DNA from: Saccoglossus kowalevskii
Lineage: Eukaryota > Hemichordata > Enteropneusta > Harrimaniidae
NCBI RefSeq assembly: GCF_000003605.2
Contig: NW_003107587.1
Span: forward strand, 141,016-151,388
Length of the DNA stretch: 10,373 nt
Direction: 5' to 3'
Made by a program: the position numbers and the translations under genes. The notes below the pieces were generated by a model. It made no database searches. It had not been told where the DNA came from and saw only the letters and a program-made list of their open reading frames with translations. Below, in pieces: positions 1 through 8,185 of this stretch (position 1 is the first letter of the stretch; the number at the start of each line of letters is the position of its first letter).

Positions 1-1
1 A

Positions 2-307
2 AAATTAGAATTTAGTAACCATAACTTAGCAATAGAGTAAGGCAGAAATTCATTTCCTAAAAAAATTATAAACCAAAGAATATGCAATAACTGTGACACA
101 AATTCAATTGAAGATGAAGATCATTTTCTATTGAATTGCCCAAAATATAACACACACAGGGAAAAATTTATCCAAAAAATTATAACACTACTTTCATCCA
201 AAAATAAAAATACATGTATACAGTTCACATATATATTCTCAAGCAAAGATCCTGACATAATTATAGAACTTGCCAATTATATTTACACAACAAAAAGATT
301 TATTTAA
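2..307 (+). pseudogene. C-terminal fragment of a non-LTR retrotransposon (LINE) reverse transcriptase ORF, with a premature stop
   Basis: Frame 2 reads through to a TAA at 305-307 and ends in a pattern typical of the ORF2 C-terminus of many invertebrate LINEs. First comes a 'SNHNLAIE-stop-GR' stretch, then 'RICNNC' at 77-94, then 'IEDEDHFLLNCPKYN' at 107-151, followed by an Arg/Lys- and Ile-rich tail ending KRFI. The two Cys of RICNNC, plus the His and Cys of EDEDHFLLNC, form the CCHC-like cluster found downstream of the polymerase domain. Nothing upstream is visible because the window starts here, so 5' truncation cannot be told from window truncation. An in-frame TAA at 38-40 falls where relatives usually carry Thr in an 'ETGR'-like motif, so this copy is inactive. 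The exact clade (CR1/L2, Jockey or another) cannot be assigned from this fragment. Confidence 0.8.
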
Positions 308-414
308 CATTTAAATACTAGTTATGTTCTTTTATTTTTGTTACTATTTTAAAACTCATTTTTGCTGTACTTATCCTATGTAATTCTTCTTTATAATACA
401 CAAAGGCAATAAAG

Positions 415-437
415 TTATTATTATTATTATTATTATT
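415..437 (+). repeat. (TTA)n microsatellite, LINE 3' tail
   Basis: Seven uninterrupted TTA units plus TT start two bases after AATAAA. The position directly at the element's 3' end indicates that the run is the LINE tail rather than an independent microsatellite. Confidence 0.85.
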
Positions 438-859
438 GATATTAACGATATCACAATGAAATAATCTGTGGTGATTATAGATGACGTTATTATGAAATTA
501 TTAACATATATGAGACACACTGAATAATTTAATACCATTATGCATCGAAATGACGTATTAATCTCAAGGTTTGTAGAGGGTACGATGTCCTACATGTTAA
601 TGCAGCAGATGTTATTCCATGTACATGTAATAAATAAAAAAAATTCTATATTTTGTATTCAAATTTTGACTAAAACCTGCAATTATGTCCATTTGGTTCA
701 AAATTAACAAAGAAATTATTGGAAAAATTCTCAAAAATGTGCAAAAGTTGCACTAATATTTTCTCAGAAAAAAAAATACCATAATGGTGCTTTTATATGG
801 TTAACTTATGTATGACTCTCCTGGTACTTTCTGGGGAGGCTGTTCAGCTAATGCATGTG
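438..859. other. AT-rich intergenic or intronic stretch, no gene seen
   Basis: This stretch is AT-rich with stops in all frames. It holds one short hairpin near 740-755 (gtgcaa/ttgcac) and A-tracts. No repeat shared with the rest of the window was recognised. Confidence 0.6.
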
Positions 860-1060
860 TTAACCTTTTCTCCACCAGTTTCCTCTTTTTATCACAAATT
901 TACAAAATATCTCTGTTTATAGTCTGCACTTTCCTTCAGAAAATTAGGATAAAAATAGCAAAAATTGTTAAAGTAAAAACTGAAAATTGAGTTTGTTTTC
1001 TGAATTTAGAAAAAAATTGCAGAAAAATTCTGGCGAGGAAGTCTGATGGTGAAAAGTTGA
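860..1060 (+). mobile_element. piggyBac-type MITE, copy 1 (decayed)
   Basis: TTAA at 860-863 is followed by CCTTTTCTCCACCAG, the same 5' end as the copy at 3985-4219. The body shares several blocks with that copy: 'atcacaa-ttacaaaata', 'tagtctgcact', 'ccttcagaa', 'aaaaatagc' and 'gtctgatggt'. At the 3' end the expected GGTTAA has decayed to 'gttgaa' (1056-1061), and the body is about 40 bp shorter. It is non-coding. The reading frame at 808-990 runs through it and is a chance frame. Confidence 0.7.
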
Positions 1061-1129
1061 ACATGCTTTGCTGTCAGCAGTAATGGCATAAAACAATTTA
1101 ACTTTGATAGACACACGTTTTCATGAATT

Positions 1130-1580
1130 CTGTTTTTGTGACATTAGCCACAAAAGGCCAGTAACTACCGGGGGTAGTAACGGTTACAGCATTATGATTG
1201 GTACATCACTTTTGCTTGTTCTATGTCCTTTGGTTACCTGACGTCGTGGCCGTTCAGGGGTTTTCTCATACTCTCAAAAGTTGGACGAATAATAAAACTG
1301 TTTCTGTTGTTGTCAATTTGTACAGAAACAGAGAGAAATGTAAACTGACATGTTTGTATTTTCCGCCATGACAAAGCAGGAGTATTTTATCCCAGTTTTG
1401 CTACTTCCGGGAAAGTGGTCTATAGCGTCCGTGAGCACTTACTTCTTAACAATTTAAAGCATTCATATATGAAAATGTTCGCAAGAGTTTTGGTTGTTAG
1501 CTATTGAATTGTTTTCGCAGGCATTGTGTATCTAACAATGCCATAATGTGACTGGCAGGTATAACAAAAATGGCCGAAAA
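1130..1580 (+). promoter_or_regulatory. Promoter-like CpG-richer island (tentative)
   Basis: CpG dinucleotides cluster here (about 14 by eye) against a CpG-poor background. Recognisable motifs are a CRE-like TGACGTCG at 1239-1246, an ETS-type ACTTCCGGG at 1403-1411 (reverse CCCGGAAGT), a YY1-like core on the - strand (CATGGCGGAAA, overlapping 1360-1370) and AAAATGGCCG at 1567-1576. This motif set is common at TATA-less housekeeping promoters. A small frame starts at a good initiation context (ccgccATGa, 1368) and stops at 1455-1457 after 29 codons. A donor-like CAG|GTATAA sits at 1556-1564. No downstream exon joins convincingly, so the promoter call rests on composition and motifs only. Confidence 0.3.
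1520..1542. repeat. Perfect 8-bp hairpin in the promoter-like island
   Basis: Arms GGCATTGT (1520-1527) and ACAATGCC (1535-1542) are separated by a 7-nt loop. No family was recognised. It could be chance or a palindromic protein site. Confidence 0.5.
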
Positions 1581-2271
1581 ATTACAAAATGTCTTGTTCT
1601 ATTAACCATACTCTAGATATAACAACAACAAAAAGTGTTTATACGACAAGCTTATGCTCGTCCAGATATGCTGAATAAGGCTACCATGGTTTCACTATGT
1701 TATGAGAATAGACTGTATTCATTTAAAATGACGCTAATGGAAATGGTACTTAGTTAAGAAAATGCATATTGATTTCCGTTTCTATTTACAGTAATGTTTT
1801 GGATAAGATTATTGCATTTCTCAATCATAATCATAATAGTTATGTTTTCAGCCTTAATACCCAATTTTGCAATTTGATTCTTTTATTAACTCTGCTGCTA
1901 TTGAAAATCATGCAGCCTTGTAGCTATTCATATTTACAGATTTCCGCTGTCATTAGCCGACTTTCAATAAATTAAACATTTTCGACTCTTTCCTCAAAAA
2001 ACATATGACATGATTTTTCATTACTTGACAATGTCTTGTAGAATTAGTCAATTTGTGGTATAAATTAATTTAAAAACTGTAATTGCAAGGAACTTTGGTG
2101 TTCGTAGAGCTGATTTTGACAAAATTATTTCGGTCAAATAAGCAGTATGATGAAGTATTTTTTAAATGGCACCGAGGCAAACTTTCTTTGGACATTGAAT
2201 CATGTTCCTTTGACTTCATACCCTTTGCTGCTTTACCGTACATGTTAGGTACAATGTGGTTATTATTTTTT
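1581..2271. other. AT-rich non-coding stretch
   Basis: The 66- to 68-codon frames at 1769-1975 and 2083-2283 have no recognisable domain and a composition matching AT-rich DNA (rich in Leu, Ile, Asn, Ser and Phe). No promoter, splice context or repeat supports them. I see no other structure. Confidence 0.6.
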
Positions 2272-2408
2272 GGGGGGAGATAGGGGGGTGACTAACAAGC
2301 TGTTGACATTTTTATGTATGGCTTCATTACGTGTTTATGTGGGAGATGGGGTAGGTGGATATGACATTAAAAATGTAGGCTGTTCCTGCCCCCTCTCCCA
2401 CCCACCCC
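2272..2408. other. G-tract/C-tract island with a G-quadruplex motif on the - strand
   Basis: The + strand has two G6 runs at 2272-2277 and 2283-2288, then GGG and GGGG at 2341-2351. It then switches to C-tracts at 2389-2408 (C5-TCT-C3-A-C3-A-C4). On the - strand that last block reads G4-T-G3-T-G3-AGA-G5, which meets the canonical four-tract quadruplex rule with loops of 1, 1 and 3 nt. The stretch 2340-2351 is complementary to 2389-2400 at 11 of 12 positions, so a hairpin with a ~37-nt loop competes with the quadruplex. Confidence 0.7.
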
Positions 2409-2433
2409 AAATGTACCATATTAATTTAGTTAG

Positions 2434-2879
2434 TTCACATAGATTTCAACATTATTGTGTGCTCTTCTTTAAATAATGTTATTGTTATTCAGTTAATATA
2501 TGTATCTGTACCGCACTGCACTGCAGGTCAACCAATTTATCCAAAATAACTGAAAGCAGATTTTACTATACACATATGGAATTGCACATCTCCAGTGCAA
2601 TCAGTAATTGATTAAACTGCACAAAAATGCTATAAAATACACTTAAAAGATCGCTTGTCATCATGTCACGTCATGTTCGATTTGGGGCCCATGAGAACGT
2701 ACACAAAGCTTTTAAAATAATTTCTTTTGTAATTTGAATACGTGTTAGGTGATGACCACCATCCTTTAACTTTGTGAGAGGGCAGCTCAATTTTAGTAAA
2801 TTTCACAATTCTAGGAAAATCACAGAAATTTCACGTGATAATAAATGATTTATAAAGAAAGCGACTTTAGTGAAGTATA
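2434..2879 (+). repeat. Unnamed ~400-bp interspersed repeat, left copy (inverted relative to 8370-8776)
   Basis: The sequence matches the reverse complement of 8370-8776 from end to end. By my count there are about eight substitutions and a few 1-3 nt indels, plus one 36-nt block at 2559-2594 that is missing from the other copy. It is non-coding in all frames. The ends are imperfectly inverted: TTCAC at the left and GTGAA near the right. This is clearer in the other copy (TTCACATAGAT versus TTCACAAAAAT), which suggests a MITE-like DNA element of unknown superfamily. Confidence 0.85.
2559..2594. repeat. 36-nt block present only in the left repeat copy, with an internal hairpin
   Basis: It lies between 'attttact' and 'gtaattg', which are adjacent in the right copy. 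It contains ATTGCAC/GTGCAAT, a 7-bp inverted repeat with a 7-nt loop. It is either an insertion here or a deletion in the other copy; with only two copies the direction cannot be decided. Confidence 0.7.
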
Positions 2880-3036
2880 ATCTCTTTTACATGGAGTGAT
2901 TTTGTATGCACATATATGTAGTTTATTCTGGCAAAATGAACTGCTGCAGTTCTCATTAATTGAATTTAATCATGCATGGATTAAGATTAAAATCTAGATA
3001 AACAACAACTTCTCTGAATTCATTGCCTTATAGGAT

Positions 3037-3222
3037 CAGCTTTTAACTGCTTAATCCTAGCAGAACAGTAGGTCCTGGTGGCTTAATATGTTTTATATTT
3101 TAATCAAAGACAAGTCTTTGATATAATGAGTGATTCATTGATTCTACAACTCAGCAGCTTTTATTAACCCTTTAATCCTAGCAGGTTCTGTTGGCTTAAT
3201 ATGTATTATATTAAATGATTGG
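3037..3222 (+). repeat. 118-bp direct tandem duplication (diverged)
   Basis: Both copies carry 'cagctttta', then 'ttaatcctagcag', then 'ggcttaatatg' and 'ttatatt'. Copy 1 starts at 3037 and copy 2 at 3155; copy 2 can be followed to about 3222. The first copy also contains a perfect hairpin, atcaaagac/gtctttgat (3103-3111 and 3114-3122), with a 2-nt loop. No known family was recognised. Confidence 0.65.
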
Positions 3223-3980
3223 TTCTTGCTGCACAATATTCGTACCAATTAACATTTTTTCTTGTGAAATGATTTATGATATAGCAGTTGGATCAGTTTC
3301 AAACAAAATTAATATAAACCTGGTACTTTCTTGCATAAAAATTCACTATTAATATGAAAATTTTCAGTATAATACTAGATTAAGTTCTACCCACATAGAG
3401 TACTTATTAATTCACCTTTTTGCAGATGTTGCATGTATTATTTTAACATGAGTATTTTATAATTAAATGACGGGGACTGTGTCATTCATGTCTTGTTAAT
3501 TTAGTGCTTTAGCTCTTGGCAATAATAAAACCCAGGAAATAATTACACCCTGTAAAGTATTTTCACCTCAACACAAGCTTATTAAAATGTAAAAACGATG
3601 CTCATCAAAACGATATTAAAGCGGCTCATGTCAAATTCCAATTTTGAAACTTTCTTAAACTGTACCTCCCACTAACAACATCACCTACACCATATGCTAT
3701 TAAAGCTATGTTACCATGGTTATTACTTGCGGAAACAAATAACTGTATAAACAGCAGAGGTATACAGGAAACCCTGCAAGGTCTACCATTGTATTGAAAT
3801 AGAGAGATAGTACATGTACATCACTCTGTATCGACCACGCAATCGCTTTGTATAACTGCATTTGTCTGATTACACTGTATTATTGTCACAGTCTGCAATT
3901 ACAACGTTCAACAAGTATGTTGTATTTATTAACTGAGATATATCATAACTCTCTATTGAATATGTCAAGTGTCAATAATA
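3223..3980. other. AT-rich non-coding stretch
   Basis: No gene or repeat was recognised. The 60-codon frame at 3848-4030 runs into the MITE at 3985 and has no recognisable domain. A gtacatgtac palindrome lies near 3811. Confidence 0.55.
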
Positions 3981-4223
3981 TTAACCTTTTCACCACCAGT
4001 TCCCTTTTACATCACAAGTTCACAAAATAGTCTTGTTTGTAGTCTGCACTTCCCTTCAGAAGATTGGGACAAAAATAGCCAAATTTTTTGAGTAAAAACC
4101 AAAAACTGACTCAAATTGTTTCTGTTAGCTCCAAAATTAAGGTTCATTTCTGGAAATATTGAAGATTATAAGGGAAAAGTGCAGACAAATTTGGCAGAGA
4201 CAGTCTGATGGTAAAAAGGTTAA
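3981..4223 (+). mobile_element. piggyBac-type MITE, copy 2, with TTAA target sites
   Basis: A 235-bp non-coding element at 3985-4219 is flanked by exact TTAA at 3981-3984 and 4220-4223. Terminal inverted repeats are CCTTTTCACCACCAG on the left and, read on the - strand from the right, CCTTTTTACCATCAG (13 of 15 match). TTAA duplication with ends beginning CC is the signature of the piggyBac superfamily. With no transposase ORF, it is a non-autonomous derivative. It shares body sequence with copy 1 at 860-1060 but keeps a segment near 4120-4165 that copy 1 lacks. Confidence 0.85.
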
Positions 4224-4326
4224 AGTATTCGTATTCATTAAGGTAGATTAGAAAAAAAAAAGATGTCATAAAATTGGTTCAATTGTGAGATTTAAATTTT
4301 ATAGTGGTGTGAATTTATTTTACATT

Positions 4327-4405
4327 TATTCATTTAGTTTTTATTCTACATTCATTCATTCGTTCATTTAATCTTTGTTCCCTTCCTTTATTATTTCATT
4401 CATTG
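4327..4405 (+). repeat. Degenerate (ATTC)n low-complexity run
   Basis: ATTC/CATT units recur, with the purest part at 4350-4368, and taper into T-rich DNA on both sides. This is an old simple repeat. Confidence 0.6.
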
Positions 4406-4569
4406 TACATATTTCAACTGGTTTACTCTCGGGCCCTAAACAATATTGTAAAAACAATTAATATTCCAATTATCAGAATATCTGATTGGCCACTTTATCC
4501 TCAAAATCACTTTTATTTCTTTATTCATATTTCAAATTAATCATCAATAATTTTCTCCTTGTTTTGTAG

Positions 4570-5051
4570 ATACGTGGGAATCATTATTGAATGGAGAAAT
4601 GAATGCTGGGATAAACCATGCCTGTAAGATGAAAAGAATTGAAGTAACAGTACTCAGTTGCGTAGCGTTGCTGATCTATCAGCACTGAGAGAGACTGGGG
4701 CTTCTCAGATATTTGAAGTTATGAGGTGACTACGAATCAATTCTACTTTTCGAAGATCAAGAGAACAGCTAATTGTGAAAGTCTGGTGGTGCTTATGTAA
4801 TCAACAACTGAAACACGAAACGACTGAAACACGATGATTCAATGCAGATCATTAGCATGGTGTCTGTTATGATGTAATATATGAACCAATCAAAATGCAT
4901 TTAATTGAATTACTACCTGCTCTGTGTATGTAAAAATACGAAAACGTCAATTGTCAAGATTTCAAGTTTGGGGAGTCGTCATTATAGACCATATGATGAA
5001 AGAGATGCCTACCATATTCCTGCTGTGACGACAGTCAATAGAACGATCAAG
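4570..5051 (+). other. Exon-like island (candidate terminal or non-coding exon)
   Basis: A textbook 3' splice site (ttttctccttgttttgtag) ends at 4569. The next ~480 bp looks more complex and less AT-rich than its surroundings, and a donor-like CAAG|GTAGG falls at 5051/5052. If used as a terminal coding exon, the frame at 4572 reads 38 codons (TWESLLNGEMNAGINHAC..., ending LLIYQH) to a TGA at 4686-4688. The frame at 4571 gives a shorter tail ending at TAA (4625-4627). A second frame at 4905-5171 includes 'GSRHYRPYDERDAYHIPAV' just before the donor. I recognise no family in any of these. The island could be a UTR or lncRNA exon, a decayed coding exon, or a chance compositional patch. Confidence 0.25.
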
Positions 5052-5490
5052 GTAGGAACATCGTTATTTCCGTCTTTAGTTCATACAAATAGATCTCTGC
5101 ATTGTCATAAAAACGTCACAAGGTTGTTCAATTGTAAATATATACATACTCATATGTGTTTCCTTCGCTAAATCTTTACAAATTTAATTTTGTATTTAAT
5201 TCAGTTATTAACTTAATAACATAGCAGAAGTGCAATTAAAAAAGAAAGATTAAATTGAGATGAATTTTAGGATTTTCAGAATACATTCTCTGTAATACGA
5301 GTGTAATACATGTTTATGTACATGAAGTTAACAGTGGGATATGGATATCTGGTGATAGTTTTCGTTATTTTTATTAGAAAGAAAATGTCATACGGTGCTG
5401 AAGTAATGAAAATGGTATTGTAACATTTCCCCGTACTTAAAGCAGTTTGCTGTTATTAATAATTTCAAAAATATATTGAAAAATTGAAAA
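5052..5490. other. AT-rich non-coding stretch
   Basis: Nothing recognisable is present. If the 4570 exon is terminal, this stretch would be its 3' UTR. Confidence 0.5.
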
Positions 5491-5536
5491 AATAAATAAA
5501 ATTGGACTAATAAAAATGTTTTTATTTTTTTTTTTT
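5491..5536 (+). other. Possible polyadenylation signal cluster and T-tract
   Basis: Overlapping AATAAATAAA at 5491-5500 is followed by an A-rich stretch and a 12-nt T run at 5525-5536. AATAAA followed within about 30 nt by a T-rich element is the layout of an animal poly(A) site. In DNA this AT-rich it also occurs by chance. Confidence 0.25.
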
Positions 5537-6622
5537 GTACCTGCTGTTCATGTGAGCAATGTGTTCTAAATTGGAAACTGCTTTTGATTCAACAAGAGAC
5601 ACGTTTCTGTGAATTTTACGAGAATCAGAAAATCATGAAATTTATTGCGGGAAACTTCATTTGGGAAACTTCATCCCTATGGATTCCTCTAAATCATCTT
5701 TTTTATTGTGGCGAAAATATAACAGTTTTCATATATTACAGAAATTGTTTTTACCTGTTTGACATTTATCCCCAAAACAATATGATTACATGGAAGGTGT
5801 TTTTGACAAGTATTTTAGCAAATATTGCAGTGACAGTATTTTGTGTCTAGTTTTTTTATAAGTAATTATTTTTTATATTAATTATCAGTTTATGGTCTTG
5901 TTTTCTCTCTTTATGAGAAAAACTGTTGACTTTTTAGTAGAAGTTTCCACAGACCACAATAAAGCATTTTATCAATAATAACACTCTAATAAATAATTCT
6001 CGTCATGAGCAAGTTACGTGCTAACACTGTATTTCCACCATATAACATCAAGCAATATTTAGAGATATAATGATACAAACGTTCTTTGCCATTTTCACTA
6101 CATTTCATACATCTCTCAAAACGGTGATTCCAAATTTTACATTTCTTTTCTTCATTCTTGTAACATGAAATATCACATAGGTAAAACAAAAGGAAATTCA
6201 CGAGTAAATGTTTGAATTGAATCATTCTGTGTACATTGCATAGAGGAGATTGAAAAGAATTGTGGTACTCAAACAAAGTATTGTCAACACATAATATTGA
6301 TCTACGTGTTTTCTAACACTTTTAAATTGATCCAGAAGTGTGTGAAGATAGATCTTTATGTAGAGTGGTTCACAACTTGAGACTTGATTATTGCAATAAA
6401 CAGTCTGATAACGACACTCTGCGGATTCGATTATCTTAAATGCTGTCAAGAACTGGGACGTACCTCACTTATATTAATATAGCAAATAAGTAATATGAAC
6501 GTGATTCGGATAATTAATCTCTGAATAAACTTTATTTGTTAATACATCATGCAGTCTGTATTAGAGTATTAAGAATTAAATGTCACTTTTAATAAATATT
6601 TAATTGATCTGAGCATGCTACT
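5537..6622. other. AT-rich stretch without a supported gene
   Basis: The longest frames are 88 codons on + (5584-5850) and two overlapping frames on - (5986-6276 and 6222-6449). None shows a recognisable domain, and the two - frames overlap out of phase. All are rich in Ile, Tyr, Phe, Asn and Leu, as expected from random AT-rich sequence. No repeats shared with the rest of the window were seen. Confidence 0.55.
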
Positions 6623-6629
6623 AGTTTAC

Positions 6630-6848
6630 CAGATGTTTGGCTTTAATGGTAAGCATGTTTGCCCTGATTGCAGGTTTGACTGCTGTGGTCAGCTGCGCAG
6701 TGCACATGAATAATCACAACATCCTTGTTAATTGCAACGACAATCATATAACCATGATATGTGTGGAACTTCCTGCATCTTAGATCTGTAATTTGCGTTC
6801 CTTGACTGTTGATCTGCGTAATTGCTAGATAAAATAAAATAAAAAATA
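6630..6848 (+). mobile_element. Candidate tRNA-derived SINE (degenerate)
   Basis: After a 7-nt acceptor-like start (6631-6637) comes TGGCTTTAATGG at 6638-6649, close to a tRNA A box (TGGCNNAGTGG). GGTTTGACTGC at 6673-6683 is close to the B box GGTTCGANNCC. A-to-B spacing is about 8 nt shorter than in a tRNA, so the head would be deleted or degenerate. An unrelated body follows, and the unit ends in an A-rich (ATAAA)-type tail at 6828-6848. A 7-bp direct repeat AGTTTAC flanks it at 6623-6629 and 6849-6855. Each clue is weak alone, but together they fit a SINE. Confidence 0.4.
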
Positions 6849-6855
6849 AGTTTAC

Positions 6856-7144
6856 ACATGTATATTGTAAAAATTATATTTTAGATTTCACAAAAGAATA
6901 CACTACTGTTAACAAGTCATATACTGCATTTTTTTCATAATTTGTAATTCTAAATTACCTTCGTGGTAGAGAATGAATATTAAAACACATAGTGATGTCA
7001 TGAATGGCATATATTTATAATAATACCTGGAAAATAAATTTTTGTGTCAGTATAAATTCATTTTGCAGTTGTCTAGGTGTGTTTGCATGTGGGTATATAT
7101 ATATATATTTTCTAATTTTGGTAAAAAAGCATATTTTAGACAAT
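6856..7144. other. AT-rich stretch, no gene
   Basis: It contains a (TA)n run at 7094-7108. The 78-codon frame at 7004-7240 crosses this run and enters the tandem array, so it is a chance frame. Confidence 0.6.
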
Positions 7145-8058
7145 TTTAAGCGTTTTCACTTGCTTCTCATTAAACTGATCTCAATGAAACTGTGTACATA
7201 CACATGTAGATGCTCTGAGATAAAGCAAAGACCTAAGTAGTTTTTGGTTGAAATCCTGTGCTTAGTAATTACCTAATTTTCAAATTAATTAGCCAATGCC
7301 TTTTCACTTTTTAGCTTATCATATGAGTGATTGTTTGTCGGAAATTTTTCGACTTCTTCTTGAAAACTACAATTCGTATTCCTTTGATACTTGGTGTGCA
7401 TGTACATTTGTACCTTGGTCAGACCTCTCTTAGATTTGTTCATTTCGTGCTGATATCTCTAATTCTCTAATTTTGATGAATATTTTTCATAATTTTTGAT
7501 AAAAAGTGATATTTTCGATTTCTTGTTAGAAAACACAAGTCTGATTGCTTTGATATTATACATGTACATATAGGTACCTCAGGTAGACCTCTATCACATT
7601 TGTTCATTACGTTATGATATCTCTAATTTTGATGAATTTTTTTGGTGAAAGTGATATTTTAGATTTCTCGTTGAAAACTGCAAGTTCAATTGCTTGATAC
7701 TATACACATAGGTACGGTATTACAGGTGAACCTCACTCAGATTTGTTTATTTTCTAATGATATCTTTAGTTCTTCAATTGAAATGTGCATTGCTATCAGC
7801 GAAGCTATCACAGCTGATTAGACCTGATTAGTTTTTAGTAGGAATTTGTGCATATTAGTTACCTAATTAGCATATTAAATACCCAATTTTAACCCTTTTA
7901 ACTTTTTTTCTCATGCACTATTCAACAGATGTCAATAAAACTTGATACATAGATGCTCTTGGATAATACACATACTTGATTAGTTTTTGATTGAAACTTG
8001 TGCATATAATATAATTATTGACCTAATTTGCATAATAATTAGCCAATTTTAAAAATTT
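7145..8058 (+). repeat. Diverged satellite-like tandem array with two unit types
   Basis: Type 1 units (about 155-165 bp) are marked by 'caataaaacttgatacatag', 'agatgctct', 'tagtttttgattgaaa', 'ttgtgcata' and 'ttacctaatt'/'aattagccaat'. One lies at 7145-7300, a truncated start at 7301-7349, a 5'-truncated copy at about 7791-7890, and one at 7891-8058. Type 2 units are marked by 'gctttgatac', 'ggtacct', 'agatttgttcatt', 'tgatatctctaattttgatg' and 'aaaagtgatatttt'. They lie at 7350-7515, 7516-7660 and 7661-7790 (partial). The type 2 block sits between type 1 blocks. Heavy divergence between units shows that the array is old. Confidence 0.75.
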
Positions 8059-8147
8059 TTACAGTATTAGGTAAATACCCCAAATGTTTTATAGTAATGT
8101 AATTTTCAAGATGGCCAAAAACAAAACAAAAAAAATATACCACAAAC

Positions 8148-8166
8148 TGCACAAAGTCATTGTGCA
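8148..8166. repeat. Short perfect hairpin
   Basis: TGCACAA (8148-8154) and TTGTGCA (8160-8166) are separated by 5 nt. It lies between the tandem array and the MITE. No function was recognised. Confidence 0.45.
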
Positions 8167-8185
8167 TCAGCTATAGTTGTTAAAA

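Larger units (their letters stand above)
1..437 (+). mobile_element. 3' end of a non-LTR retrotransposon (LINE)
   Basis: The ORF fragment is followed by a ~100-bp AT-rich 3' region, an AATAAA signal at 408-413 and a (TTA)n run at 415-437. A short tandem repeat directly after the 3' UTR is how several LINE clades end in place of poly(A). The element therefore ends at about 437. Its 5' part lies outside the window, so no target-site duplication can be checked. Confidence 0.75.

Noticed and set aside
808-990. 60-codon frame on +
   Set aside because: It overlaps the TTAA-flanked MITE copy at 864-1056, and the frame is not kept in the other copy.
2640-2700. Pol III B-box-like 'gttcgatttg' in the left repeat copy, suggesting a SINE
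   Set aside because: No matching A box lies at the right distance upstream, and there is no A-rich or microsatellite tail.
3160-3200. TTAACCCTTT start resembling another piggyBac-type end
   Set aside because: No inverted partner next to a TTAA was found. The second copy of this sequence lies in direct orientation as part of a tandem duplication.
5584-5850. 88-codon + strand frame with hydrophobic stretches
   Set aside because: The aromatic- and Ile-rich residues reflect T-rich DNA. No family was recognised, and its neighbours give no gene context.
5986-6449. Two overlapping - strand frames of 96 and 75 codons
   Set aside because: They are in different phases, have no recognisable domain, and show Ile/Tyr/Leu/Asn-rich composition typical of chance AT-rich frames. 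No supporting splice or promoter context was seen.
7004-7240. 78-codon frame on +
   Set aside because: It runs through a (TA)n microsatellite and into the tandem array.
7145-8058. CRISPR-like array
   Set aside because: Units are ~150 bp, strongly diverged and without short identical repeats or unique spacers, in an animal-type genome. This is satellite-like DNA.
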